Shown here: piece after piece, positions 26,574-35,114 of the stretch | Layout of the letters: each line of letters starts with the position of its first letter | Numbering within the stretch: the first letter of the stretch is position 1 | Source of the DNA: CAZWDL01 sp964632995 | Lineage (GTDB): Bacteria > Bacteroidota > Bacteroidia > Chitinophagales > Saprospiraceae | NCBI GenBank assembly: GCA_964632995.1 | Contig: CAZWDL010000023.1 | Span: 8,525-72,524, forward strand | Length of the DNA stretch: 64,000 bases | Direction of reading: 5' to 3' | Position numbers and translations under genes: made by a program | The notes under the pieces: model-generated | The model's input: only the letters and a program-made list of their open reading frames with translations | Told to the model about the DNA's origin: nothing | Databases searched by the model: none

Positions 26574-26727
26574 TTCCGGGTTTAACAGCTTCTGTGGAAA
26601 GATTTAATGCTCCGCCTGCAACCTGTCTGTTTTTTCTCCGTACAAGAAACAGGGTTAGACAACTGCAGAAGATCACTTGCTTGTGTTTTATCGGAAGAAT
26701 GTTTACTTTTGGGCGTAGATAAAAAAG

Positions 26728-26749
26728 ACCGGTCAAATGAATGACCGGT
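26728..26749 (+). terminator. Hairpin ACCGGTCA/TGACCGGT
   Basis: An 8-bp perfect stem (26728-26735 and 26742-26749) with a 6-nt loop, followed by TCTTCAAAG and preceded by a run of six A. The A-run and T-rich flank suit termination on the minus strand as well. It is 155 bp after the thioesterase stop. Confidence 0.5.
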
Positions 26750-26789
26750 TCTTCAAAGAGCTTTGAGAGGCTATCTACATACCAAAATG

Positions 26790-26813
26790 GAAGGATATCC
26801 TTTGATATCCTTC
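26790..26813 (+). terminator. Hairpin GAAGGATATC/GATATCCTTC
   Basis: A 10-bp perfect stem (26790-26799 and 26804-26813) with loop CTTT, followed by TTACTTTTTC. It is the second of two tandem stem-loops beyond the thioesterase gene. Confidence 0.55.
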
Positions 26814-27110
26814 TTACTTTTTCATGGGATTGTAATGGGTATTCGTGGGATCACAATCATTGCTTTTTTTGATTTCCTAAATCCAGTTAGTAGCAGGTCG
26901 TTTTTTCTTCCTTAGTATGAGGATTCGGATTCCTCTCCGATCGCTGACAATACAAATGTCTACTTTTATTCCTGACATTTAAAGTACATTTTAAGGATTT
27001 ACTGGCATCGGTCTTTATTGATGTTTTGATGTAAAAATTTGAACAACAGTTATTTGTGGCTTAGCATGTGGTAGATTTCTGTTTTTTGCAAGAAAATTGT
27101 TCCGCATTGT

Positions 27111-27173
27111 CGCTGCGCGGCGGTATTTTTTGTTTAGCCACGCCTGCGGTGAATAAAATCGCAGGAAGCTGTG
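27111..27173. repeat. Dispersed intergenic repeat, copy B
   Basis: It shares gcgcggcg-tattttttg, then gccac, ctgc-ggtga and tcgcagg with 7369-7430, in the same order and spacing within a few bases. About 23 of 27 positions agree in the core. It lies in non-coding DNA. Confidence 0.55.
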
Positions 27174-27300
27174 CAATCCGTCATCATCAGGAATTTTGTA
27201 CATAGCCGTGTTACCAAAAATTTCTTCTACCTTTAAGCCGGATTAAATTTCAGGAAATGCTTAACCGGGCGACAGCCTGCAAAGGGGTGATCTTTCAGAT

Positions 27301-28458
27301 ATGGAACAAGTTGCAGTAGTGGTAATTGGGGCGGGGCCGGCCGGTTTAGCTATAGGAGGACGTCTTCGAAAGCGCCGGGTGCCGTTTGTAATGCTGGAGA
27401 AGAGCGATCGGGTTGGTTTCAGTTGGTATGAACACTATGAGCGGTTGCATCTGCACACGGTGAAAGAGATGTCGAACCTTCCGCATTCGGCTTTCCCGGA
27501 ACATTACCCACAATACGTTCCCCGGGAACTGCTGTGTGAATACTTTGAGGCTTACGCCAAACAATTCGATATTCGCCCGCAATTCGGTGAAGAAGTCACG
27601 GAGATCAAGCTGTCGGAAGGCCAGCAGTGGCAGGTGCGCAGTGCTTCGGGTAAAATGTGGAGGGCTTCACAGGTTGTGATCGCCACCGGTGTCAACCGTA
27701 CCCCTTTCCGGCCGGCCTTTGAAAAGGAGGAGCAGTTCGCCGGCACCGTTATCCACAGCCGCGCCTATCGCAATGCCCGCCCTTACCGCAGCCAGCGCAT
27801 CCTGGTAGTCGGCATGGGTAATACAGGAGCGGAAATCGCGCTGGACCTGGCCGAAAACGGCGCCGACCCCTTCTTGTCGGTGCGCAGCCCCGTCAATATT
27901 GTGCCTCGCGACTTCCTCGGCCGGCCCACCCAAAAGACAGCCCTGTTGATGGATAAGTTACCCAACTGGCTGGGAGATTGGCTGGGTAGCCAGGTGCGAG
28001 GCCTGAGCATGGGCGACCTGCCTGCTTTCGGGCTCCCGCTTGAAAAAAAACCGCCGGCCCGCCAACTGCGCGACGAAGGAAAAACCCCCGTGGTGGATGT
28101 CGGTACCGCCCGCGCCATCCGGGAAGGGCGTATCAAGGTCATGCCGGGGATTAAAGAATTTTACAATAACGGCGTCGTCTTTACCAACGGGCAGCGCTAT
28201 AACTTCAGCGGCGTTATTCTCGCTACCGGCTACCGCGCCCGCCTGCAGGATTTCCTCCCCAATGCCGAAGTCTCGCTCGACAGCTACGGCGTTCCCCGCG
28301 AGTGCGTCGGGAAAGGAGCTCACCAAGGGCTGTATTTTCTGGGCTTCGACAACTATACACCTGGCGGTATACTCGGTGTTATCCGCCGCGACTCGGAACA
28401 GATCGCCGACCTTATTGAAAACAGCGTGCCGGTTGGGATGCGCCGGGTTGAAAAGTGA
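27301..28458 (+). CDS. Flavin-containing monooxygenase-like NAD(P)/FAD oxidoreductase
   Basis: A 385-residue two-dinucleotide-domain flavoprotein of the CzcO/FMO/YUCCA-like group. FAD motif VVIGAGPAGLAIGGRL (residues 7-22), the FMO-like segment SWYEHYERLHLHTVKEMSNLP, NAD(P) motif ILVVGMGNTGAEIALDLAENG (about 165-185), and ATGYRARLQDFLP near the C-terminus. Family members oxygenate N, S or carbonyl carbon, and plant-like members use indole-3-pyruvate; the substrate here is unknown. A nitroreductase-like gene follows 134 bp downstream in the same direction. Confidence 0.9.
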   Translation: MEQVAVVVIGAGPAGLAIGGRLRKRRVPFVMLEKSDRVGFSWYEHYERLHLHTVKEMSNLPHSAFPEHYPQYVPRELLCEYFEAYAKQFDIRPQFGEEVTEIKLSEGQQWQVRSASGKMWRASQVVIATGVNRTPFRPAFEKEEQFAGTVIHSRAYRNARPYRSQRILVVGMGNTGAEIALDLAENGADPFLSVRSPVNIVPRDFLGRPTQKTALLMDKLPNWLGDWLGSQVRGLSMGDLPAFGLPLEKKPPARQLRDEGKTPVVDVGTARAIREGRIKVMPGIKEFYNNGVVFTNGQRYNFSGVILATGYRARLQDFLPNAEVSLDSYGVPRECVGKGAHQGLYFLGFDNYTPGGILGVIRRDSEQIADLIENSVPVGMRRVEK

Positions 28459-28592
28459 GGATGAATACTTGCTCGCTCCCCCGGTAAACCCAATGTCTCC
28501 CCTCCTGACATCTGTCATCCTGTTCACTGAGTAATATCATTTCAAAAGTGTCAAAGACGCAGCATCTTCCCCTCTACAAAAGCGTAAAAGTC

Positions 28593-29576
28593 ATGACACT
28601 CCAACACATTCCCACGAACATGGAACGCATTGTGGAGTCGGCCATTCTGGCGCCGAGCAGCCACAACACCCAACCCTGGAAATTTACGATCGAAAAGGAT
28701 GAGATCCATATCTTTCCCGACTTTGAGCGCAGCCTGCCGGTAGCCGATCCGCAGTACCGGGAGCTGATTATCAGCCTGGGCTGTGCCTTGGAAAACCTGA
28801 TCGTAGCCGCCCGCCACGAAGGTTTTGCCGTAGACACCGAAATTTTCCCACAGGGCGTCGACGGCATCGTCGCCAAACTGCGCCCCATGCTCTTTCCACC
28901 TGATGAAGAAAAAGAGGCTTTGTTCGAGGCTATCCCTCAGCGCCAGACTACGCGCAGCGCTTACGACGGGCAATTGTTGCCCCCGGAAGTCATTGAGGTA
29001 CTCCAGGACATCCCCCTGGAAGAAGGCGTAAACCTGCACATCCTCAGTCGCCGCCGCAATATTGACAAAGCAGCTACACTGGTTCGCAAAGCCGACGAAT
29101 ACTGGATGCACAAACCCAGCTATCGCAAGGAGCTGACCGACTGGATCCGCTTTAGCAAATCTTCCGCCCGCCGGCGTCGCGACGGCCTTACCTCTCCCAG
29201 CACCGGCCGCGGCTGGGTGCCCGAATGGCTGGGCCGTTTCTTTCTGCGCTTCTGGATCAGACCGGACGAACAGGCCTCCGAAGATGTCAAGCTCATCCGC
29301 AGCGCTTCGGCCATGCTGTTGTTCTACACGGTAGACAATAACCCCGCCGCCTGGGTGCGCCTCGGCCAGAGCTTCGAGCGCATGGCCTTAACCCTGACCC
29401 GCCTCGGCCTCAAACACGCCCATCACAATCAGCCCTGCGAAATTCCGGCCATGCGCACGCAGTTCCGCAGCGCCTTCGGCCCGGAGATTGCCTTCCCGCA
29501 GCTGCTGGTTCGCATCGGCTATGCCGAAGAACTGCCGAGATCGCCGAGACGTGAACTCGAAGAAGTAGTGGCCTGA
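28593..29576 (+). CDS. Nitroreductase-fold protein, Acg-like
   Basis: About 327 residues, with the Acg-type nitroreductase pattern: VESAILAPSSHNTQPWKFTI near the N-terminus (the FMN-binding SSHNTQPW motif), the duplicated weak half YRELIISLGCALENLIVAARHEG, and PQRQTTRSAYDGQLLP. Acg-family proteins of mycobacteria bind FMN tightly and may store it without reductase activity. Starts at 28593 (MTLQHIP), 28620 (MERIVES) or a GTG at 28548 are all possible. It may form a unit with the monooxygenase. Confidence 0.83.
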   Translation: MTLQHIPTNMERIVESAILAPSSHNTQPWKFTIEKDEIHIFPDFERSLPVADPQYRELIISLGCALENLIVAARHEGFAVDTEIFPQGVDGIVAKLRPMLFPPDEEKEALFEAIPQRQTTRSAYDGQLLPPEVIEVLQDIPLEEGVNLHILSRRRNIDKAATLVRKADEYWMHKPSYRKELTDWIRFSKSSARRRRDGLTSPSTGRGWVPEWLGRFFLRFWIRPDEQASEDVKLIRSASAMLLFYTVDNNPAAWVRLGQSFERMALTLTRLGLKHAHHNQPCEIPAMRTQFRSAFGPEIAFPQLLVRIGYAEELPRSPRRELEEVVA

Positions 29577-29641
29577 GAAACAGAAGAAGCAGCGCAAGTC
29601 ATTATTGTTGATACAGTAACGTTGAACCTTACTGCCCGGGC

Positions 29642-29779
29642 TTATTTTTTACCCCGGATTTCCCGGATGTGCCTCAGTTGTCGCAAATCCTCCTGATCCT
29701 TCGGGCGGGTGAGTTCGCTTTTGGCATGTATCAGATCTTCCAGTCCAAGTATGGGAATCGGGATTTCGCCTAGTGGCCC
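29642..29779 (-). pseudogene. C-terminal remnant of a nucleotidyltransferase-like protein
   Basis: The minus strand reads GPLGEIPIPILGLEDLIHAK then SELTRPKDQEDLRQLRHIRE and IRGKK before TAA (29642-29644). The pattern isxEDLIxxKxxxxRPKDxxDLxxL is the usual ending of minimal nucleotidyltransferase/AbiEii-like proteins, some of which are toxin-antitoxin components. The frame stays open further upstream but loses resemblance and has no start that restores a full domain. Confidence 0.55.
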
Positions 29780-29898
29780 TGACAATTTACAGTAGTGAAA
29801 AGGCTCAACCCGGCTTAACCCTGTCTTGAGGTATGAAAAGCAACTTTGCGGGGCTTTTCCCAGCCATTTTTTTAATTCGTTTTTAAAAACTTACTGAA

Positions 29899-30084
29899 AT
29901 GAAAAACCTGCTTACGCTGTTCTTTGTCCTTACGCTATTCGTAGCCGGTGCTTTCAATACCCAGTACTTTGCCGACCCTCAGGAGAGTATTATCGGCATC
30001 CTGATGAAGCAAACACAGAGGACGACTTCAGATGAGACGGCCTGGAAATTCAGGCTGTTGGTAGGGCAGGCTGTGGATGACTAA
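29899..30084 (+). CDS. Possible small secreted protein
   Basis: A 61-codon frame starting MKNLLTLFFVLTLFVAGAFN, which looks like a signal peptide, followed by about 40 polar residues without a recognised motif. It lies in a decayed region just before a palindromic repeat, so it may be a truncated gene or chance. No homologue family is recalled. Confidence 0.35.
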   Translation: MKNLLTLFFVLTLFVAGAFNTQYFADPQESIIGILMKQTQRTTSDETAWKFRLLVGQAVDD

Positions 30085-30125
30085 TGCCCAGGGACTACGA
30101 TGAGTGTTCAAATAGTCTGCCAATG

Positions 30126-30304
30126 CAGGATTTGTGAAAATATGACGCCGTTATTTTTTCACCTCGCAAGGCAAAAAACGCAGGCATAGCCGTAGCTACG
30201 GCTATGCCCGCTCTTGAGCGGGATTAACGCAGCGAGGTGGAACTCCGAGGAGCTTGCGACGATCAGCGCAGCTAAAAAGAGCAAGTCAGAATTCACAAAT
30301 CCTG
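30126..30304. repeat. Nested palindromic repeat element (REP/MITE-like)
   Basis: About 179 bp bounded by perfect 13-bp inverted arms, CAGGATTTGTGAA (30126-30138) and TTCACAAATCCTG (30292-30304). Inside are a second inverted pair CACCTCGC/GCGAGGTG (30160-30167, 30232-30239), a 26-bp perfect palindrome with half-site GGCATAGCCGTAG (30183-30208), and a hairpin CCCGCTC-TT-GAGCGGG (30207-30222). The right arm overlaps the end of the carotenoid oxygenase gene and encodes its last codons and stop. Confidence 0.75.
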
Positions 30305-31720
30305 GGTTGGCAGGCTATAAAACTGCCCGTGAAAGCCGAACGGAATCCGTTCAGGAACCACTGCCCGGGCAATTTCTTTCAGCTCAGCAGCATCCAGGAT
30401 GAGGAGGAAAGACTTATCGGACGGAGGATGGTAAACGACGGAAAGCAGGACTCCTTCATCCTCCTGCTCAGCGTGTGGAGCGGGAACGAAGACTGGTTCA
30501 CCGGGATAGGAGTTCTTTTCCTCCCAGATCTGGAAGCTTCCGTCGGAAATATCGATTTTGACAATGGAATCGATGAAGTTACCCGGATGTTGATTCGATC
30601 CGCCGTAACAATAGCGATAAGGCTGACGAAGCCATTCGGGGTGAATACGCGGCAATTCTATCGCCGCATCTGAGAGCATATGTTCATTACTCACCTCGTT
30701 CCGTTCAAGATCCAGTTCAGAGCGTAGCAGATGGGCCGTAGCGATGGAATGACCGGCGGCGCGCAGCCGGTCGAGATAGAGTTCCTCGATGATGGAGGAG
30801 TCGGGATAGGCGACCATGTCGACTATTACCTTATCACCCTCTTCGAAGGCATTGACGTGGTGGAACGCGAAGCAGGGATCGCACTCGATAGAGCTGACGT
30901 GCTCACCGCTGAAGCGGTCGATTACCTGAAAGCGGGTGCCAAGCTCGGGTTTCCACCGGTAGTTTTCGATAAACGGCTTATTAAAGAGCAATAGGCGAAG
31001 CGGATTGACCACCAGTGGAAATTCTACGAGGATGACGTAGTGCTCGGTCATTCCGAAACTGTGCATATAAGCCGGTTGATCGGTTTCGATAACGGCGATT
31101 TCCTTTCGGCGTTTGCTGCCCGGAGCCTGCTGATAAACGGTGTACTTGCTGGGTCGGCCGAAATCGGTCACGTAGCTGATGAGATTGCCGGCGCGGTCGT
31201 AGTGCGGATGGGCTACGCTTACCGATCCCGGGGTATCGTCTTCGTATTCATAGAGGCCGATGGTTTCCAGCGTGTCACTATGGAACAGGTTTTGACGGGT
31301 GGTCTCCGTTACGGCCGCCAGCTGATCGCCGAACCGAATAATATTGACATTGCCGTTGTCGGTGGGGTCGGGGGGATTAAAGACCGAAGACACTTTTTGA
31401 AAGATAGTCCGGCACGGGTCGCTGCCAAAGGCTCCGTGCTGCAGTGTTCCGGCTTCTTTGGCTTCCCGGTAGGAAGTAGATTCGAGCAGGCGGCTTCGGT
31501 AGTTGACCTGGCCGTGCTTAATGCTGAACTTGTGCAGCATGGCGAAACCGTCGAACCAGTGCTTGAGTTGCTGCTTCTCCAAATCAAAAACGGAGGGCGT
31601 TGTCCGGAAAAGAGTTCCTTCCAGCCAGGAAGGAAGCGTACCCTGAATGGATAAGGCATCTATTTGTAATTCTGTTCTTTGATTTTTGAAGCCCCGTGCG
31701 TACTCAGCCTGCTCTTGCAT
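30293..31720 (-). CDS. Carotenoid oxygenase (RPE65/CCD family)
   Basis: Non-haem iron dioxygenase that cleaves carotenoids, apocarotenoids or related stilbenes. About 475 residues forming the seven-bladed propeller. The four iron-binding histidines can be placed in VSVAHPHYDRAGN, AYMHSFGMTEHYVI, CFAFHHVNAFEEGD and FGFHGQFYSLP at the C-terminus. The ATG at 31720 is used (a GTG precedes it by one codon). The last codons (Gln-Asp-Leu-stop) lie in the arm of the palindromic repeat. No carotenoid biosynthesis genes are in the window. Confidence 0.92.
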   Translation of the reverse strand: MQEQAEYARGFKNQRTELQIDALSIQGTLPSWLEGTLFRTTPSVFDLEKQQLKHWFDGFAMLHKFSIKHGQVNYRSRLLESTSYREAKEAGTLQHGAFGSDPCRTIFQKVSSVFNPPDPTDNGNVNIIRFGDQLAAVTETTRQNLFHSDTLETIGLYEYEDDTPGSVSVAHPHYDRAGNLISYVTDFGRPSKYTVYQQAPGSKRRKEIAVIETDQPAYMHSFGMTEHYVILVEFPLVVNPLRLLLFNKPFIENYRWKPELGTRFQVIDRFSGEHVSSIECDPCFAFHHVNAFEEGDKVIVDMVAYPDSSIIEELYLDRLRAAGHSIATAHLLRSELDLERNEVSNEHMLSDAAIELPRIHPEWLRQPYRYCYGGSNQHPGNFIDSIVKIDISDGSFQIWEEKNSYPGEPVFVPAPHAEQEDEGVLLSVVYHPPSDKSFLLILDAAELKEIARAVVPERIPFGFHGQFYSLPTQDL

Positions 31721-32021
31721 CACTGTTTACTTTAAGTGTACAGTTCCCTTTCTGCTTACTAAAGAGCCTGGCACTGCTTCTCTTTTTGTTTTAAGCGACC
31801 AGGCTTACTATCCGCCCGAGCCTCTTTGGAAAAGATAGTGTAATTCTTAATCCGCACTGAGCGGAACCCCGATTGTAGAGCATACACATCAAAAGTGGAG
31901 ATGATGATCTCGGGAACTGTTTGAATGAAAAAAGCTCTAATTTTCTCTACTATAAGGATAGCCTGAAGCGTGATAATGTTCAATGCCTGAAACAGGTTCT
32001 CGCTCTCTGCTGGCCATTTGA
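31721..32021. other. Spacer between carotenoid oxygenase and NhaC genes
   Basis: About 300 bp. The only open frame of note is the 88-codon one at 31759-32025 on the minus strand, listed separately with low confidence. No terminator or promoter is clear. Confidence 0.4.
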
Positions 32022-32025
32022 TCAT
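31759..32025 (-). CDS. Doubtful 88-residue ORF coupled to nhaC end
   Basis: Its ATG (32023-32025) overlaps the NhaC stop in an ATGA arrangement, as in translationally coupled pairs. The product (MIKWPAESENLFQALNIITL, ending KPGRLKQKEKQCQAL) has no recognised family, no signal peptide and weak codon character compared with its neighbours. It may be chance or a decayed gene. Confidence 0.3.
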   Translation of the reverse strand: MIKWPAESENLFQALNIITLQAILIVEKIRAFFIQTVPEIIISTFDVYALQSGFRSVRIKNYTIFSKEARADSKPGRLKQKEKQCQAL

Positions 32026-33506
32026 AAAAGCCCCATGAGGAGGTAAATAAAAGCGGTTGTCCCTCCTGCGATGCCGGCATAAGGCAGCTGCGTGTTCACA
32101 TGGTCGATATGATCGGTGGCCGAAGCCATCGAAGCGAGAATGGTCGTATCGGAAATAGGAGAGCAGTGATCGCCGAACACACCACCCCCCAGTGCGGCGG
32201 CGATGGTGATGTAGGGGTTGGCGTCCATACTTTCGGCCATGGGCACGGCGATAGCGATCATGATGGCAAAGGTGCCCCAGGAAGTGCCCGTGGAAAAAGC
32301 GATGAACCCGCTCACCAGGAAAACGATAAACGGAACCAGCCCCGGTGATAACCAGTTGCTGGCCACGCCGGCCACGTACTGGCCGGTGCCCATTTCATTG
32401 CAGACATTGCCTATGGCAAAAGCCATCATCATCAATAAGGCCAACGGGACCATACCGGCGGTGCCTTTCAGGGTCAGGTCAATCATTTCTTTGGTGCGCA
32501 TAATGCCCTGCACCCGGTACAAAATCATAGAAAACAGAATGGCGCTCAGTACGGCGATCAATACGGAGGTAGACCCCGACCCCTGACCTATAGCGAAAAG
32601 GAAAAGGTCCAGCCCGGTCTCTTCCGGCCGCTGCTCTACGGCTGCTTCCCAGCCGGTGACTGCCAGCATAAGGGGCATCAGCAGCACCATAACGGCTATG
32701 GGAAGCACCATATTCAGAGCGCGGGGCCGAATGCCCTCCTTGGTGCTTACATCAGTGAGCTCTTCCGAAATCATGGGCTGGGCGTCGTCGCGTAATACTT
32801 TTCCCGTCTCCCGGGCACGGCGCTCGGCGCGCAGCATGGGACCGAAATCCTTGCGGCTGAATATAATGATCAGCACCATTACCAGCGCCAGCATCGGATA
32901 GTAATTGTAAAACAACGCGCGAAACATAGTAGCAAAAGGATCCTGGAAACCCTGGGTAGCCAGCAGCCCCATAATGAAAGCGCCCCAGCCGTTAAAGGGG
33001 ATGAGAATACTGGACGGCGCGGAACTGGAATCGGCAATGTAGGCCAGTTTCTCCCGCGGTATCTTCAGCCGGTCAAATACCGGCCGGTACAGCGATCCGA
33101 CGGTCAATACTGAAATACTGGATTCCACGAAAACGACCAGGCCGGTCAGCCAGGCCAGAAACTGTATGATGATCCGGTTGCTGCCCTCGTAGCGATCCTC
33201 GTAACGCTCCAGCAGGCGATTGACCCGCTCGATAAAGCCTTCCACACCACCCGAGCGCTGAATAAAAACGATGAGTGCACCGACCAGTGCGCAAAACATG
33301 ATCGTGCGCGTATTGCCCGGCTCCTTGAACACGTCGACCAGCCCTTCTACTGCCGCAAAAGAACCACTGATAGGATTGAAGCCTTCGATAATGACCCAGC
33401 CCAGCCAGATGCCAAACAGCAGAGAAATGAACACCTGCTTAGTGCGAATGGCCAATACGATCGCCATGACCGGAGGGAGGAGAGAAAGAATGCCGAATTC
33501 CTGCAT
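32022..33506 (-). CDS. NhaC family Na+/H+ antiporter
   Basis: Inner-membrane sodium/proton antiporter of the NhaC type, about 494 residues and some 12 transmembrane segments. Recognisable parts: LLPPVMAIVLAIRTKQVFIS at the start, FVESSISVLTVGSLYRPVFD, SSAPSSILIPFNGWGAFIMG, and SFIAFSTGTSWGTFAIMIAI-like and GDHCSPISDTTILAS near the C-terminus, the latter two being signature regions of the family. The ATG at 33506 (MQEFGILSLLPP) is chosen over an upstream in-frame start. A long cytoplasmic loop lies around residues 225-265. Confidence 0.92.
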   Translation of the reverse strand: MQEFGILSLLPPVMAIVLAIRTKQVFISLLFGIWLGWVIIEGFNPISGSFAAVEGLVDVFKEPGNTRTIMFCALVGALIVFIQRSGGVEGFIERVNRLLERYEDRYEGSNRIIIQFLAWLTGLVVFVESSISVLTVGSLYRPVFDRLKIPREKLAYIADSSSAPSSILIPFNGWGAFIMGLLATQGFQDPFATMFRALFYNYYPMLALVMVLIIIFSRKDFGPMLRAERRARETGKVLRDDAQPMISEELTDVSTKEGIRPRALNMVLPIAVMVLLMPLMLAVTGWEAAVEQRPEETGLDLFLFAIGQGSGSTSVLIAVLSAILFSMILYRVQGIMRTKEMIDLTLKGTAGMVPLALLMMMAFAIGNVCNEMGTGQYVAGVASNWLSPGLVPFIVFLVSGFIAFSTGTSWGTFAIMIAIAVPMAESMDANPYITIAAALGGGVFGDHCSPISDTTILASMASATDHIDHVNTQLPYAGIAGGTTAFIYLLMGLL

Positions 33507-33684
33507 GGTCGCGTGATAATCTTTGGTTGTTCGGCCCAAAATAGAATTTTTTTCTTAGTTGGGTTGAACCAAAGCTTTTACTTTGGAATATCCTTTGAGC
33601 GGCTTAGCCAATAGCAACAGGCAAAACTTGAATCCAGGCAGAGTTCAGTTGATTACCGGGAGCTTATCCCGGATTGGCCCTGTT

Positions 33685-35061
33685 TTAATACCTCTGGTAG
33701 ATCCACTCCAGCACCTTTTGCATTTCTTCTTTCAACTCATTTGTTCCGTCGACGTAGTTATTGTGCATGAAACTGAAGAGCAGCAGCTTGCCCGACTGGG
33801 TCTTGAGGTAGCCGCTGAGGGCGTGCTTATTGCTCAGCGTACCGGTTTTGGCGTATACGTAGGGCGCGTTGTTGCCGTTCGTGCCGCCGTACCATCGTTC
33901 TATGGTGCCCGAGACGCCGCCGGCCGGGAGGATGGAGAACAGCCGTTCGGGGGGAAGGGCGTGGTAGATTTTGTGCAGCACCCTGACCACACTCCGGGGC
34001 GTGAACAGATTATAGCGGGAAAGTCCCGATCCGTCGACCCAGACGAGTTTGTCGGGCATATCCTGGAAGAGGCTGTCCTGGGCATAGTCAATAGCCCGTT
34101 TGGTATTCTGAACCCCGTACAGCTTCTCACTGACAAGCAGCAGTAGTTGTTCGGCAATAAAATTGTCGCTTTGTTGCATAAGCCGGCGGTAAAGGGTATC
34201 GGGAAGCGGCGTCTGTAGGGTCTGGGCATAATTGGGCGGCAGTTGTTGCAGGCCGAGCACCCGCACCGGCCGGTGCAGGGTGTCACTGAGCAGCGCCGCC
34301 ACTACGGCCGGCTCATAGCGGTAGGGGCGGGCCCGTTCGAAGGGCATACCGGTCATGGCCGGAGCGTTGTATTCGAAGATGTTGGCGTATTCCTGCCGGC
34401 GAATATCGGGACGGTCTTTGTTCATCCCAGGATTAAAGGCAATGTGGCGCTTGAAGTAAGGGGGCATGACTTCAAAGCCGTACCGTATGCGCTTGCGTTC
34501 GAAGAATACCATGTTGCCGAAAAGCGGAAAGGGTGATTTTTCCACCTGGTAGTAATAGTTGTAGTCCCGCCAGGACCAGCCCGGGCCGAAGCGCTCATCA
34601 TCGTAATTATGCGGGGAAAAGAATAGCTGTTTGGAGCTCGAACTCAGGAAAGCGAATACCAGCGAATCCTGGGGGATTTTGGGATGTAGAAAGGAAGGGT
34701 TACCGGTTCCCCAGAAAACGAGCGTGTCGCCTGATTCGACGTAACGCATGGCGGGGATAGAATCGCCCAGCACCTGCAGGGCGGTATAAAAAGTGAGCAG
34801 CTTGGTATTGGATGCGGGGGTGAAGTACTTGTCCGCATCCTTCTGGTAGAGAAACTGATCGGCTTCCGGGTCATAGAGTGCGAAACCGGTGAAAATTTTG
34901 GAGAAAACCGGCGAGTCATCGATCAGCATCTGAAAAGCCTTTTCTTCCGGACTTATCGCTTCCTGTCCTGAAAGAGACAGGACTGACAAACAAAGCGCGG
35001 TCAGAAGAAAAGTTTTCACTAAATTAAATAGATCTTGCAGCTGGAGTTGTTTTTTGTCCAT
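33685..35061 (-). CDS. dacB: D-alanyl-D-alanine carboxypeptidase/endopeptidase, PBP4 (DacB) family
   Basis: Low-molecular-weight class C penicillin-binding protein trimming peptidoglycan cross-links in the periplasm. An N-terminal signal/anchor (residues 12-31) precedes the motifs S84-N-T-K87 (ASNTKLLTFY), SDN in QQSDNFIAEQLL, and KTG in YAKTGTLSNKHALSGYL. At 458 residues the inserted domain between motifs 1 and 2 is present. It is divergent from the serine-hydrolase fusion gene with only 53 bp between the start codons. Confidence 0.9.
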   Translation of the reverse strand: MDKKQLQLQDLFNLVKTFLLTALCLSVLSLSGQEAISPEEKAFQMLIDDSPVFSKIFTGFALYDPEADQFLYQKDADKYFTPASNTKLLTFYTALQVLGDSIPAMRYVESGDTLVFWGTGNPSFLHPKIPQDSLVFAFLSSSSKQLFFSPHNYDDERFGPGWSWRDYNYYYQVEKSPFPLFGNMVFFERKRIRYGFEVMPPYFKRHIAFNPGMNKDRPDIRRQEYANIFEYNAPAMTGMPFERARPYRYEPAVVAALLSDTLHRPVRVLGLQQLPPNYAQTLQTPLPDTLYRRLMQQSDNFIAEQLLLLVSEKLYGVQNTKRAIDYAQDSLFQDMPDKLVWVDGSGLSRYNLFTPRSVVRVLHKIYHALPPERLFSILPAGGVSGTIERWYGGTNGNNAPYVYAKTGTLSNKHALSGYLKTQSGKLLLFSFMHNNYVDGTNELKEEMQKVLEWIYQRY

Positions 35062-35114
35062 AGGATGTATTTTTTTAAACCTGAGGTTTTGCTCTCAAAA
35101 TATTCAAAGAATTT

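Larger units (their letters stand above)
26574..27300. other. Long A+T-rich intergenic region
   Basis: About 730 bp without a supported gene. It holds two hairpins (26728-26749 and 26790-26813) just after the thioesterase operon and the second copy of the dispersed repeat at 27111-27173. The remainder shows nothing I recognise. Confidence 0.6.
29577..30292. other. Intergenic region with gene remnant, small ORF and folded repeat
   Basis: About 715 bp between the nitroreductase-like gene and the carotenoid oxygenase. It contains, in order, a nucleotidyltransferase C-terminal remnant (29642-29779), a short secreted-type frame (29899-30084) and the palindromic element starting at 30126. Confidence 0.6.
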
